Source of the DNA: JAIBJN01 sp963825255
GTDB lineage: Bacteria > Actinomycetota > Thermoleophilia > Gaiellales > Gaiellaceae
Direction: 5' to 3'
NCBI GenBank assembly: GCA_963825255.1
Contig: CAWGSF010000002.1
Span: 62,001 to 126,000 of the forward strand
DNA: 64,000 nt
Made by a program: the position numbers and the translations under genes. The notes beneath the pieces are model-generated. The model saw only the letters and a program-made list of their open reading frames with translations. It was not told the DNA's origin and did not search any database. The stretch's first letter is position 1; every line of letters starts with the position of its first letter. Shown one piece after another: positions 44,322 through 52,052 of this stretch.

Positions 44322-44807
44322 ATGGCCACCGAAACGCAGCTGATCGACGACACCAACCGTCGCATCATCGAGGAGCTCCAGGCGGAGGCGCGGCTCTCCA
44401 TGGCCGAGCTCGGCCGCCGCGTGAGCCTCTCGGCACCGGCCGTCGCCGAGCGCGTCCAGCGCCTCGAGCGCGCGGGCGTGATCAACGGCTACCACGCCGC
44501 CGTCGACCCGAAGGCGATCGGCTACCCGCTCGCCGCGGTCGTCCGCGTCCGTCCCCTCTCACGGCAGCTGCACAAGATCCCGGAGGTCGCGCGCGAGATC
44601 CCCGAGGTCGTCGAGTGCTACCGGATCACGGGCGAGGACTGCTTCTTCGTCAAGCTCCACCTCCGCGCGATGGAGGACCTCGAGCCGATCCTCGACCGCT
44701 TCGTCCTCTACGGCCAGACGACGACCTCGATCATCCACTCGGCACCCGTCGGCCCACGCTTTCTCCCCGTCGAGGAGGGCGCTATTCTCCGGTCCGAAAG
44801 GGGGTGA
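44322..44807 (+). CDS. Lrp/AsnC family transcriptional regulator
   Basis: 161 aa. Helix-turn-helix: LIDDTNRRIIEELQAEARLSMAELG with LSAPAVAERVQRLERAGVI; C-terminal RAM domain with EVVECYRITGEDCFFVKLHL and the effector-binding turn. ATG at 44322 has AAGGAG about 10 nt upstream. Divergent from the EamA exporter with a 91-bp shared control region, the typical arrangement for amino-acid-responsive control of an exporter. Confidence 0.9.
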   Translation: MATETQLIDDTNRRIIEELQAEARLSMAELGRRVSLSAPAVAERVQRLERAGVINGYHAAVDPKAIGYPLAAVVRVRPLSRQLHKIPEVAREIPEVVECYRITGEDCFFVKLHLRAMEDLEPILDRFVLYGQTTTSIIHSAPVGPRFLPVEEGAILRSERG

Positions 44808-44811
44808 ATCG

Positions 44812-45033
44812 ATAGCCACCAAGGAAGAGAAGCTCGAGATGGAAGGCGAGGTCGTCGAGGCCTTCCCGAACGGCATGTTCAAGATCAACCTCGACTCGGG
44901 GCACGAGGTTCTCGGCTACACGGCCGGCAAGATGCGCCGCTACCGCATCAAGATCTTCCCCGGCGACCGCGTGAAGGTCGAGCTCTCCCCGTACGACCTC
45001 ACCCGCGGCCGCATCGTCTACCGCTACCGCTAG
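44812..45033 (+). CDS. infA: Translation initiation factor IF-1, unusual start
   Basis: OB-fold factor of the 30S initiation complex: EGEVVEAFPNGMFKINLDSG, VLGYTAGKMRRYRIKI, GDRVKVELSPYDLTRGRIVY. The family N-terminus ATKEEKLE lies upstream of the first ATG (44839) and would begin at an ATA codon (44812-44814), which is well placed behind AAAGGGGGTGA. If ATG 44839 is used the protein is 64 aa; with ATA it is 73 aa, the usual length. The Lrp gene stop overlaps the ribosome-binding site. Confidence 0.9.
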   Translation: MATKEEKLEMEGEVVEAFPNGMFKINLDSGHEVLGYTAGKMRRYRIKIFPGDRVKVELSPYDLTRGRIVYRYR

Positions 45034-45034
45034 C

Positions 45035-45072
45035 GGCGTACGTCAGAAAAGATATACTCGACGTATGACGCC
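45035..45072 (+). promoter_or_regulatory. Leaderless promoter and candidate operator of the HTH gene
   Basis: TATACT (45053-45058) ends 6 nt before the ATG at 45065. Flanking it, GGCGTACGTC (45035-45044) is the inverse of GACGT-ATG-ACGCC (45060-45072) apart from a 3-nt bulge, as expected for autoregulation by the HTH protein. Confidence 0.5.
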
Positions 45073-45382
45073 CGGTCGGCTGCTCCGTGAGGCCCGCCGC
45101 CGGCACGGCGTGACCCAGGAGCAGCTCGCCGCACGCGCGGGCACCTCCCAGGCGGCCATCTCGCGCATCGAGCGCGACGTCGTCTCGCCGTCGGTGAGCA
45201 CCCTCGCGAGCCTCCTCGACCTCCTCGGCGAGGAGCTCGAGCTGTCCGCGAGCCCGATCGACTACGGGCACGACCGGACGCTGATCGAGGCGAATCTCCG
45301 CTTCGCACCCGAGGATCGCATCCGTCGGCAGGCGGAGTGGTCACGCGGGATGAGGGAGCTCCAGCTCAGTGGCCGACGCTGA
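45065..45382 (+). CDS. XRE-family helix-turn-helix protein (antitoxin-like)
   Basis: 105 aa: LLREARRRHGVTQEQLAARA and SQAAISRIERDVVSPSVSTLASLLDLLGEELEL form a Cro/CI-type HTH; the basic C-terminal part (RIRRQAEWSRGMRELQLSGRR) resembles proteins encoded next to nucleotidyltransferase-fold toxins. It overlaps the next gene by 14 nt, so translation is coupled. Confidence 0.85.
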   Translation: MTPGRLLREARRRHGVTQEQLAARAGTSQAAISRIERDVVSPSVSTLASLLDLLGEELELSASPIDYGHDRTLIEANLRFAPEDRIRRQAEWSRGMRELQLSGRR

Positions 45383-45877
45383 AGAGCCGTTCGATCCGGT
45401 CCCGCTCCTCAAACGCTCGCGGACGCCGGCATCGATTTCGTCGTCATCGGAGGAGTGGCCGGTGGGGTTCACGGCTCGTCGCTCTCGACCTACGACGTCG
45501 ATTTCGCCTACAGCCGCGAGCAGGAAAACCTCGAGAAGCTCGCGGCGCTCCTGGGCTCTCTCGATGCCAAGCTCCGCGGCGCGCCGGCCGACGTGCCGTT
45601 TCTCCTCGACGCGAAGACACTGGCCGCCGGAGCGAACTTCACCTTCACGACCACGATGGGATCGGTCGACCTCCTCGGGGATCCCGCTGGGGCTCCTCCC
45701 TACGAGCGGTTGCGGAGGGCCGCCACTGTGATCGATGTGCAAGGGCGTCCGTCCGTGTGGCTTCACTCGACCACCTGATCGCGATGAAGGAAGCGGCCGG
45801 GCGGCCGAAAGACCAAGCTCCAGGCGACCGAGTACCGGGCGATCTCGGACGAGCTCAGGGCGCCGAGAGACGACTGA
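45369..45877 (+). CDS. Nucleotidyltransferase-fold protein (AbiEii/MNT-like), frameshifted
   Basis: GTG start at 45369 inside the HTH gene. The restored protein reads ...LADAGIDFVVIGGVAGGVHG, SLSTYDVDFAYSREQENLEK (GG...DhDh nucleotidyltransferase motif), FLLDAKTLAAGANFTFTTT, GSVDLLGDPAGA, VASLDHLIAMKEAAGRPKD and ends KLQATEYRAISDELRAPRDD at TGA 45875-45877. Joins near 45418, 45762 and 45808 (two missing, one extra base; span agrees). With the HTH partner it looks like a toxin-antitoxin or abortive-infection-type module. Confidence 0.7.
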
Positions 45878-46989
45878 GCCGCTCGAGGCCGACGTCGAGG
45901 GTCTCGTCCGCGGTCGCGAGCGAGATGCGCGCCCAGCCCGCTCCCTGCGCGCCGAACCCCTCCCCCGGCGCGACCGCGACCCGCTGCTCGACGAGGAGGC
46001 CTTCCGGCGTGAGGCCCTCCGGGAGCCGCCACCAGACGTAGAAGGTCGAGTCCGAGCGCGCGCCGGGCAGCACGGCGAGGACGCGATCGCGGCGCCGCTC
46101 GTAGAGGGCGCGCCGCTCCTCCACCGTCTCCTGCGGCCCCGTGAGCGCGGCCACTCCCGCCTCCTGGACCGGCCGGAAGACGCCCGCGCGCACGTGGTCT
46201 CCGAGGAGGTTCACCCGCTCGACGATCTCCGCGTTCCCGACGACGAAGCCGAGCCGCCAGCCGGCCATCCCGTAGCTCTTCGACATGGAGAAGAGCTCGA
46301 CGCCGACCTCGCCGCGCGCCCGGCTCGGCGAGGAAGCTCCTCGGCTCGAGGCCGTCGAACACGAGATCGGCGTAGGCGAAGTCGTGGACGACGGCGGCGC
46401 CGGTCTCCGCCGCGTAGGCGACGGCCCCGGCGAAGACGCCCGGCGGCGCCGACGCCGCGCACGGGTTCGAGGGGTAGTTGAGGTAGAGGGCGGCGACGCC
46501 GTCTCGCGGGACATCGGCCAGCTCGGGCGCGAAGCCGGCGTCGGGGTCGAGCGGCACGCGCAGCTCGCGCGCGCCCGCGAGCGCGACACCCGACGTGTAG
46601 TCGGGGTAGCCCGGGTCGGGGAGCACGATCGCGTCCCCGCGCCCGGCGAGGCAGAGCGCGAGCTCGACGATGGCGGTCTTCGTCCCGGGGACGACCGCGA
46701 CCTCCCGCTCGGGGTCGAGCTCGACGCCGTAGACGTCCCGGTAGCGGGCCGCCACCGCCTCCCGGAGCTCCGGGATCCCGCGGAAGGGCGGGTAGCCGTG
46801 CGCCGCCGGGCCACGTGCCGCCGCCGCGAGCGTCTCGACCACGTGCGCGGGCGGCGGCACGTCCGGGTTCCCCCGGCCGAGGTCGACGAGCGGCTCCCCC
46901 TCCTCCGCGGCCGCGGCGGCGACGCGCGCCAGGAGCCGCATGAAGTACTGCTCGGGGAGCCGCTCGAGACGGTCGGGCCGCGCGCGCAC
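45855..46989 (-). CDS. Class I/II PLP-dependent aminotransferase, one-base frameshift
   Basis: RLPEQYFMRLLARVAAAA, DLGRGNPDVPPP, YPPFRGIPELREAVAARY, VVPGTKTAIVELALCL, LYLNYPSNPCAA, and in the next frame FSMSKSYGMAGWRLGFVVG with the PLP-lysine, ending FYVWWRLPEGLTPE and ARISLATADETL. Join near 46321; span is 3n+1 nt. Resembles LL-diaminopimelate/alanine-type aminotransferases; the specificity cannot be set. Downstream of and 2 nt from an ACT-domain gene, which suggests amino-acid control. Confidence 0.88.
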
Positions 46990-46991
46990 GG

Positions 46992-47363
46992 CTAGGCCAT
47001 CGCCGTGCGCGCCTTCTCGAGGTCGTCGGCGCCGATCACGAGCCGCGTCCCCGTCGCCAGGTACACGAGCTCGAGGTTGACGCCCGCCTCGGCGATCCGG
47101 CGGAGCAGCTCGCCCGCCGCCCCGGGCCGGTCCTCGACCTCGGTCACGATCACCTCGCGGTCGGCCACGACCTCGTGCCCCGCGTCCACGAGCGCCTTGC
47201 GCGCCCCTGCGGCGTCCTCGACGAGCAGGTGCACCTGCCCGGCCGTCCCCGCCGGGTAGGCGCAGATCCCGTCGATGTTGACGCCCGCCGCGCCGAGCGC
47301 CTGGCAGGCGCCGGCCAGCACGCCGGGGCGATCCTCGAGCCGGACGGTGAGATCCGTCGTCAT
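46992..47363 (-). CDS. Tandem ACT-domain protein
   Basis: 123 aa with two ACT repeats: LTVRLEDRPGVLAGACQALG and VIVTEVEDRPGAAGELLRRI. Stand-alone ACT pairs bind amino acids and regulate partner enzymes. It overlaps nothing but abuts the aminotransferase, so it may sense that enzyme's product. Confidence 0.88.
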   Translation of the reverse strand: MTTDLTVRLEDRPGVLAGACQALGAAGVNIDGICAYPAGTAGQVHLLVEDAAGARKALVDAGHEVVADREVIVTEVEDRPGAAGELLRRIAEAGVNLELVYLATGTRLVIGADDLEKARTAMA

Positions 47364-47375
47364 CGCTTCACCTCC

Positions 47376-48199
47376 TCACGGCACGAGCCCGAAGACGGTC
47401 GCGGGCGAGCCCGATCCGCCCTCGTTCCGGACGCCGCCGACGACGATCCAGCCGCCGTTCGCGGGCATCTGCTCCAGGCCGCCCATGTTCTCGATGTGGA
47501 TGCGGTGCCCCTGGAGGAGGAGCGTGTTCGTCGCGTACGACGTGTCGGAGCCCGGGTCGACGCCGTGCGTGTCGATCCCGAGGCCGCCGAGCTCGCCGGT
47601 TGTCGATCAGCCACTGCGTCGCCTCCACCGAGATGCCCGGGAAGTGCATGACGCCGTCCGCGTCCTCGTTGAAGAACGCCGTCGGGATCGTCCCAGCGCT
47701 CCTGCCACCCCGTCCACATGACGACGACCGCGTTTCGCGGGATGCGCCCGTGCTTCCGCTCGAACCGCTTGAGGTCGGCGACCGTGAGCGCGTAGTCGGG
47801 ATCCTTCGCCGACTGCCGCCGCGCGTCGACGATGGCGGCCGGGTGGAAGAAGTCCTCCGGCGCCATGTCCTCCGCGCAGCGCTCGCCCGCGTTGAAGTGG
47901 CACGGCGCGCCCCAGTGCGTGCCCGAGTGCTCGCCGATCGTCATCTTGTTGAGCTTGAAGCCGTCGTTCTCGACGGTGAAGAGCGTCTCCAGCTCGAACG
48001 GCGGGTCGCCGGGGAAGATCGGCATCCCGACCGTGTTCACGTGGCTCAGGAAGACGACCTTGCTGAACCCGAACGGCCCGTGCGAGCGGTTGCCGTGGGC
48101 GGACGCCGAGTGCGAGCCGTCGCCGGCGACCGCGAACCCCACCCCGGCCGCGACCGCCGCGACCGAGGTGAGCAGGACGACGCGCGCGATCCATCTCAT
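47376..48199 (-). CDS. Secreted cyclase family (kynurenine formamidase-like) protein, frameshifted
   Basis: Signal peptide ARVVLLTSVAAVAAGVGFAVA. Metal-site motif HSGTHWGAPCHF (family HxGTHxDxPxH, with the Asp replaced by Gly), then NAVVVMWTGWQERW, VMHFPGISVEATQWLIDN, ELGGLGIDTHGVDPG and ENMGGLEQMPANGGWIVVGG. Joins near 47680 and 47588, two surplus bases; span agrees; TGA at 47376-47378. Hydrolyses or cyclises small amide/ester substrates in the family. Confidence 0.82.
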
Positions 48200-48278
48200 G
48201 GGAGCCTCCTTGTCTCGGGAGTGCCGGTCTACCAGTCACGCCCCCGCCCGGTCAATCCGGCGCAGGCGTCGTCTCCCG

Positions 48279-48680
48279 CTAGACGGCGCGGAGCTCGACG
48301 AACCCGGCCGCCGCGAAGTCGCCGTCGAAGGCGAGAGCCTCGCGGATCCCCAGCGCGCGCATGAGCGCGAAGCTCGTCGCGTCCACGAACGAGTACGGAC
48401 GCTCGTCGTGGCGGCGGAGCCACTCGACGGCTTCGCGCTCGAGTGACTCGCTCACGAACGCGAGCTGGAGGCGTGGAGTGGCCTCGGCCATCTCCAGGAA
48501 CGCGACCCCGTCTCGATGCCCGCCGCGCGCGCGGAGAAACGTCCACGTCTCGCCGCGCACGTGGTTGCTCGTGACGAGCGGCGACTGCCTGTGCCCGTCG
48601 AGGAGCCTGAGCGCCTCGTCGTGCCGCCCATCGCGCCGAAGGCGCAGCGCGATCCAGAACGACGTGTCGACGAAGATCAC
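48279..48680 (-). CDS. vapC: VapC-type PIN-domain toxin
   Basis: 133 aa RNase. Acidic residues of the PIN active site: D5 (FVDTSFWIAL), E44 (VRGETWTFL), D100 (SFVDATSFALM) and D119/D121 (AFDGDF). GTG start shares GTGA with the vapB stop. Would cleave tRNA or rRNA when freed of antitoxin. Confidence 0.9.
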   Translation of the reverse strand: MIFVDTSFWIALRLRRDGRHDEALRLLDGHRQSPLVTSNHVRGETWTFLRARGGHRDGVAFLEMAEATPRLQLAFVSESLEREAVEWLRRHDERPYSFVDATSFALMRALGIREALAFDGDFAAAGFVELRAV

Positions 48681-48907
48681 TCGTGCTCGCGGGGCCCGTA
48701 GAGGAACTCGTCGATGTCCTCCACGGGCTCGGCATCGCTCCCACCGACGAACTCCCACAGCGGATCCTCGTGCAGCGGGGGGAGCGGCGCCAGGCGCTCG
48801 CGCACATAGCGACGGATCAGCGCAGCTTTCGACACGCGCTCGCGCCGGGCCTGCCGGCCGAGGGCCGCGTCGAGGTCCTCCTCGATCATGATCTGGAGCC
48901 GCTTCAC
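48677..48907 (-). CDS. vapB: VapB-type antitoxin
   Basis: 76 aa. Ribbon-helix-helix N-terminus (RLQIMIEEDLDAALGRQARRERVSKAALIRRYVRE split by a short loop) and an acidic C-terminal tail (EDIDEFLYGPREHE) that would wrap the toxin. GTG start; TAACCT ends 6 nt upstream, inside the operator palindrome. Confidence 0.88.
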   Translation of the reverse strand: MKRLQIMIEEDLDAALGRQARRERVSKAALIRRYVRERLAPLPPLHEDPLWEFVGGSDAEPVEDIDEFLYGPREHE

Positions 48908-48915
48908 GAGCTCAG

Positions 48916-48944
48916 GTTACATCACATCGCCGAAGTGATGTAAC
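48916..48944 (-). promoter_or_regulatory. vapBC operator palindrome
   Basis: GTTACATCAC and GTGATGTAAC, perfect 10-bp arms, 9-bp spacer, ending 9 bp from the vapB start codon. Overlaps the putative -10 (TAACCT), so VapB binding would block transcription. Confidence 0.75.
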
Positions 48945-48995
48945 AACTCGCTCCGGAACGAGATACCGACCTGCTCGCTCGCTAGTCTCGCCGGC

Positions 48996-50870
48996 GTGGC
49001 GAGCGAGGACATCGTCGCGGGTCTCAACCCGGAGCAGCGCCGCGCGGTCGAAGCCGTGCGCGGGCCCGTGTGCATCCTCGCGGGCGCAGGCTCGGGCAAG
49101 ACGACCACGATCACGCGGCGAATCGCCAACCAGGTCGCGACCGGCACGTTCGCGCCGGGCGAGATCCTCGCCGTCACCTTCACCGACAAGGCGGCGACCG
49201 AGATGCGCGAGCGGCTCGCGCGGCTGGGCGCGCACGGCGTTCCGGCACGCACGTTCCACGCGGCCGCGCTGGCCCAGCTTCGCCACTTCCGGGGAGAGGA
49301 GCTCGGCGAGCTCCTGCCCACGAAGGCGCCCGTCCTCCTCCCCATCGCGCGAGCCCTCCCGGTGCCGTTCCGGTTCCGCCCGCTCGCCGACCTCGCCACC
49401 GAGATCGAGTGGGCGAAGAACCGCCGCCTGACCCCGCAGACGTACCGCCGCTCGCTCGGCGACCACGAGCCGCCCGTCCCGCCCGACCTGATGGAGCGCG
49501 TCTTCCGCACGTACGAGGAGCGCAAGGCCGCGGGTGGCAGGATCGACTTCGAGGACCTCCTCGAGCTCGCCGTGCGCACGTACGACGAGGATCCGGAAGC
49601 GCTCGCCGCCTTCCGGGCGCGGTACCGCGCCTTCACCGTCGACGAGTACCAGGACGTCAACCTCCTCCAGCAGGAGCTGCTCGAGCGCTGGGTCGGCGAC
49701 CGCGACGACCTCTGCGTCGTCGGCGACGACTACCAGTCGATCTACTCGTTCACGGGCGCGACGCCCGAATATCTCCTGGGGATGCCGGCGCGGTTCCCGG
49801 AGGCGCTCGTCGTCCGGCTGGAGGAGAACTACCGCTCCACGCCGGAGATCCTGGAGCTCGCCAACCGCCTCGTGCCGCAGCTGGGCGGGTCGGAGAAGGT
49901 GCTGCGGGCGGCGCTGCCGGGTGGCGCGGAGCCGGTGGCGGCGGTCCAGCCGGACCGCCTGAGCGAGGCCTCGTTCCTCGCCGGCGAGGTCCGACGGCTG
50001 CACGGCGAGGGCGTCCCCTACGAGGCGATGGCCGTCCTCTACCGGCTGAACGCGCGCTCGGAGGACTACGAGGAGGCGCTCGCGCTCGCCGCGATCCCGT
50101 TCCAGGTACGAGGCGGGGCGTTCATCCGCCGGCCGGCCGCGCAGCGGACGATCCGGCTGCTGCGCGGACGGCCCGATGCCTCCGCCGTGGGCGCCGTCGC
50201 CGAGGCGGTGCGCAAGCAGGGCTGGACGGCCCGCCCGCCGGGTGGCCTGGGCGACGAGGAGCTGACCCGCCAGGCGGACCTCTCACGCCTGCTCGCCCTC
50301 GCCGAGCAGCTCGGGCCCGAGGCGACCGTCGCGGACTTCCTCCGGGACCTCGAGGAGCGCTTCGGCGCGGAGACCGAAGGACGGGGCGTCCACCTCCTCA
50401 CCTACCACCGTGCGAAGGGCCTCGAGTGGGACGCGGTGTTCCTCCCGCGGCTCGAGGAGAAGGAGCTTCCGTACAGCAAGGCCGCCGACGGCGACCGCCT
50501 CGCCGAGGAGCGACGCCTCTTCTACGTCGGCCTCACGCGCGCCAAGCGGTGGCTCACGCTCACGTGGACGGCCGGCGCGAAGCCGAGCCGGTTCCTCACG
50601 GAGCTGGGCGTCGTCGGCCCGGAGCCGGCGAAGGCGGCCAAGCGGGAGTCGACGCCCGAGTTCGAGGCGCTGCGGCGCTGGCGGGCCGAGCGCGCGAAGG
50701 CGGACGCGGTGCCGGCGTACGTCGTCTTCCACGACTCGACGCTGCACGAGATCGCCGCCCGCCGACCCTCGACGCGAGGAGAGCTGAGCGCAGTCCCCGG
50801 CATCGGCCCGGCGAAGCTCGAGCGCTACGCGGACGACCTGCTGGCGACGCTGGCAAGCCTCGCCGCCTGA
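48996..50870 (+). CDS. uvrD2: UvrD2-like SF1 helicase with HRDC domain
   Basis: 624 aa. LNPEQRRAVEAVRGPVCILA, Walker A AGAGSGKTTTITRR (29-42), TFHAAALAQLR, FTVDEYQDVNLLQQELL, VVGDDYQSIYSFTGATPE, LTYHRAKGLEWDAVFLPRL and RLFYVGLTRAKRWLTL are SF1A motifs. The last ~65 residues (AYVVFHDSTLHEIAARRPST; PGIGPAKLERY) form an HRDC domain as in actinobacterial UvrD2. Repair/replication helicase. GTG start, TAGTCT 7 nt upstream. Confidence 0.93.
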   Translation: MASEDIVAGLNPEQRRAVEAVRGPVCILAGAGSGKTTTITRRIANQVATGTFAPGEILAVTFTDKAATEMRERLARLGAHGVPARTFHAAALAQLRHFRGEELGELLPTKAPVLLPIARALPVPFRFRPLADLATEIEWAKNRRLTPQTYRRSLGDHEPPVPPDLMERVFRTYEERKAAGGRIDFEDLLELAVRTYDEDPEALAAFRARYRAFTVDEYQDVNLLQQELLERWVGDRDDLCVVGDDYQSIYSFTGATPEYLLGMPARFPEALVVRLEENYRSTPEILELANRLVPQLGGSEKVLRAALPGGAEPVAAVQPDRLSEASFLAGEVRRLHGEGVPYEAMAVLYRLNARSEDYEEALALAAIPFQVRGGAFIRRPAAQRTIRLLRGRPDASAVGAVAEAVRKQGWTARPPGGLGDEELTRQADLSRLLALAEQLGPEATVADFLRDLEERFGAETEGRGVHLLTYHRAKGLEWDAVFLPRLEEKELPYSKAADGDRLAEERRLFYVGLTRAKRWLTLTWTAGAKPSRFLTELGVVGPEPAKAAKRESTPEFEALRRWRAERAKADAVPAYVVFHDSTLHEIAARRPSTRGELSAVPGIGPAKLERYADDLLATLASLAA

Positions 50871-50906
50871 CTACCCCTCGGTCACAACCCGTACTGTCCA
50901 GGGGCG

Positions 50907-51641
50907 ATGCACCTCCTGTTCCTCGACGAGAGCGGGAAGCTCGACCAGGGCGGCATCTTCGCGCTCGGCGGCATCGCCGTCCGCGACCGCGACTGGCCCG
51001 GGCTCAAGGAGCGCTGGCAGGAGACGCTCCGCGCGCACGGCTGGCCGCTCGACCGCGAGGTCAAGTGGCACGGGATCCGCAAGGGCGAGGTGCCCGACGC
51101 GCTCGCCGACGCCGTCTTCGACTCGCTCGCGGGAGCGCCGTTCACGGCGTACGTCGTCGTCATGGACCTCGACGCCGGGCCGGAGGTCTTCCCGCCCGCC
51201 GAGCACGCCTTCTTCCGCTCGCCCGAGGACGTCTACGGCACGGCCCTCATGTTCCTCGCCGAGCGCTTCCACCACCTGCTCGTCGAGGAGGACGACTTCG
51301 GGATCATCGTCGTCGACAGCCGCTTCCGCGAGGAGGACGCGCGCCTTCGGCGCTTCTTCGGCGACCTGGCCGAGGAGGGGACGCCGTACGTGAAGCTCGG
51401 CCGCATCGTCGAGGGCCTCTTCCTCGGCCCGAGCCACTACTCGATCGGCCTCCAGTGCGCCGACCTCGTCGTCGCCGTGACCGCGGCCGGCCAGCGCGGG
51501 ATCGGGCAAGGCAGCGGCTACTTCAAGAAGCTCCTCCCCCGCTTCGCGCGGCATCCGGCGACCGGCGAGCTCGCCGGCGTCGGGCTCAAGCGGTTCCCGG
51601 AGGCGGAGCCGCGCGACCGCGGCGAGCACCACCTGTTCTGA
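50907..51641 (+). CDS. DUF3800 protein
   Basis: 244 aa. N-terminal LLFLDESGKL (DES motif) and later VDSRF and LQCADLVVAV are the characteristic acidic residues of DUF3800, an RNase-H-like fold often found in phage and defence regions. Nuclease activity is inferred for the fold, not shown. Follows uvrD2 by 36 nt. Confidence 0.88.
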   Translation: MHLLFLDESGKLDQGGIFALGGIAVRDRDWPGLKERWQETLRAHGWPLDREVKWHGIRKGEVPDALADAVFDSLAGAPFTAYVVVMDLDAGPEVFPPAEHAFFRSPEDVYGTALMFLAERFHHLLVEEDDFGIIVVDSRFREEDARLRRFFGDLAEEGTPYVKLGRIVEGLFLGPSHYSIGLQCADLVVAVTAAGQRGIGQGSGYFKKLLPRFARHPATGELAGVGLKRFPEAEPRDRGEHHLF

Positions 51642-51772
51642 GCGCTCAGTCGTCGAGCGAGACGAATCCGGGTCGATCAGAAGTCGTCCCGCGACCGGGC
51701 CCCGTCCGACCTGCAGGACTGGTCCGGCGCGGCCATCTTGAGCGAGGAGAGCAGCGTGGGCACGATGGAGGC

Positions 51773-51919
51773 ATGTTCGGTCGGCAGCCAGCACCTGAAC
51801 CTGCCTTGACGCGGGACGAAGTGCTCGACATCTTCGGCGGGCTCGCCGACATCCACGCGAACACGCTCGAGATCCTGCGTATTCTGCGGGAGGAGGACGA
51901 TGAAGAAGAGAACACCTGA
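51773..51919 (+). CDS. Small acidic hypothetical protein
   Basis: 48 aa: MFGRQPAPEPALTRDEVLDI then FGGLADIHANTLEILRILRE and an acidic end. GATGGAGG lies just before the ATG. Helical, repeats of Leu/Ile suggest a protein-protein interface. Overlaps the next small gene by 20 nt, which supports it being real. Confidence 0.55.
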   Translation: MFGRQPAPEPALTRDEVLDIFGGLADIHANTLEILRILREEDDEEENT

Positions 51920-52052
51920 GGATCGCGCCCGCAGCGAGGAGATCGGCCGCCGACTCCGAGAGCGCGTCGCGCGCATCGAGGCCGAGCTCGCGGAGAAGGG
52001 CAAGGAGCCCCGCCGCCGACGCCGGCGGGTCTTCGGGCTTCTAGCGCTCTGA
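51900..52052 (+). CDS. Small basic hypothetical protein
   Basis: 50 aa: MKKRTPEDRARSEEIGRRLR followed by a charged helix (RERVARIEAELAEKGKE) and an Arg run. Begins in the end of the preceding 48-aa gene, whose last residues are acidic, so an acidic/basic pair may be co-translated. Its 3' end overlaps the convergent nuclease-helicase by 12 bp. Confidence 0.5.
   Translation: MKKRTPEDRARSEEIGRRLRERVARIEAELAEKGKEPRRRRRRVFGLLAL

Noticed and set aside
45855..45877. Antisense regulation where the nucleotidyltransferase and aminotransferase 3' ends overlap
   Set aside because: A 23-bp convergent overlap is common in this compact genome (also at 21711, 33816, 39169, 52041).
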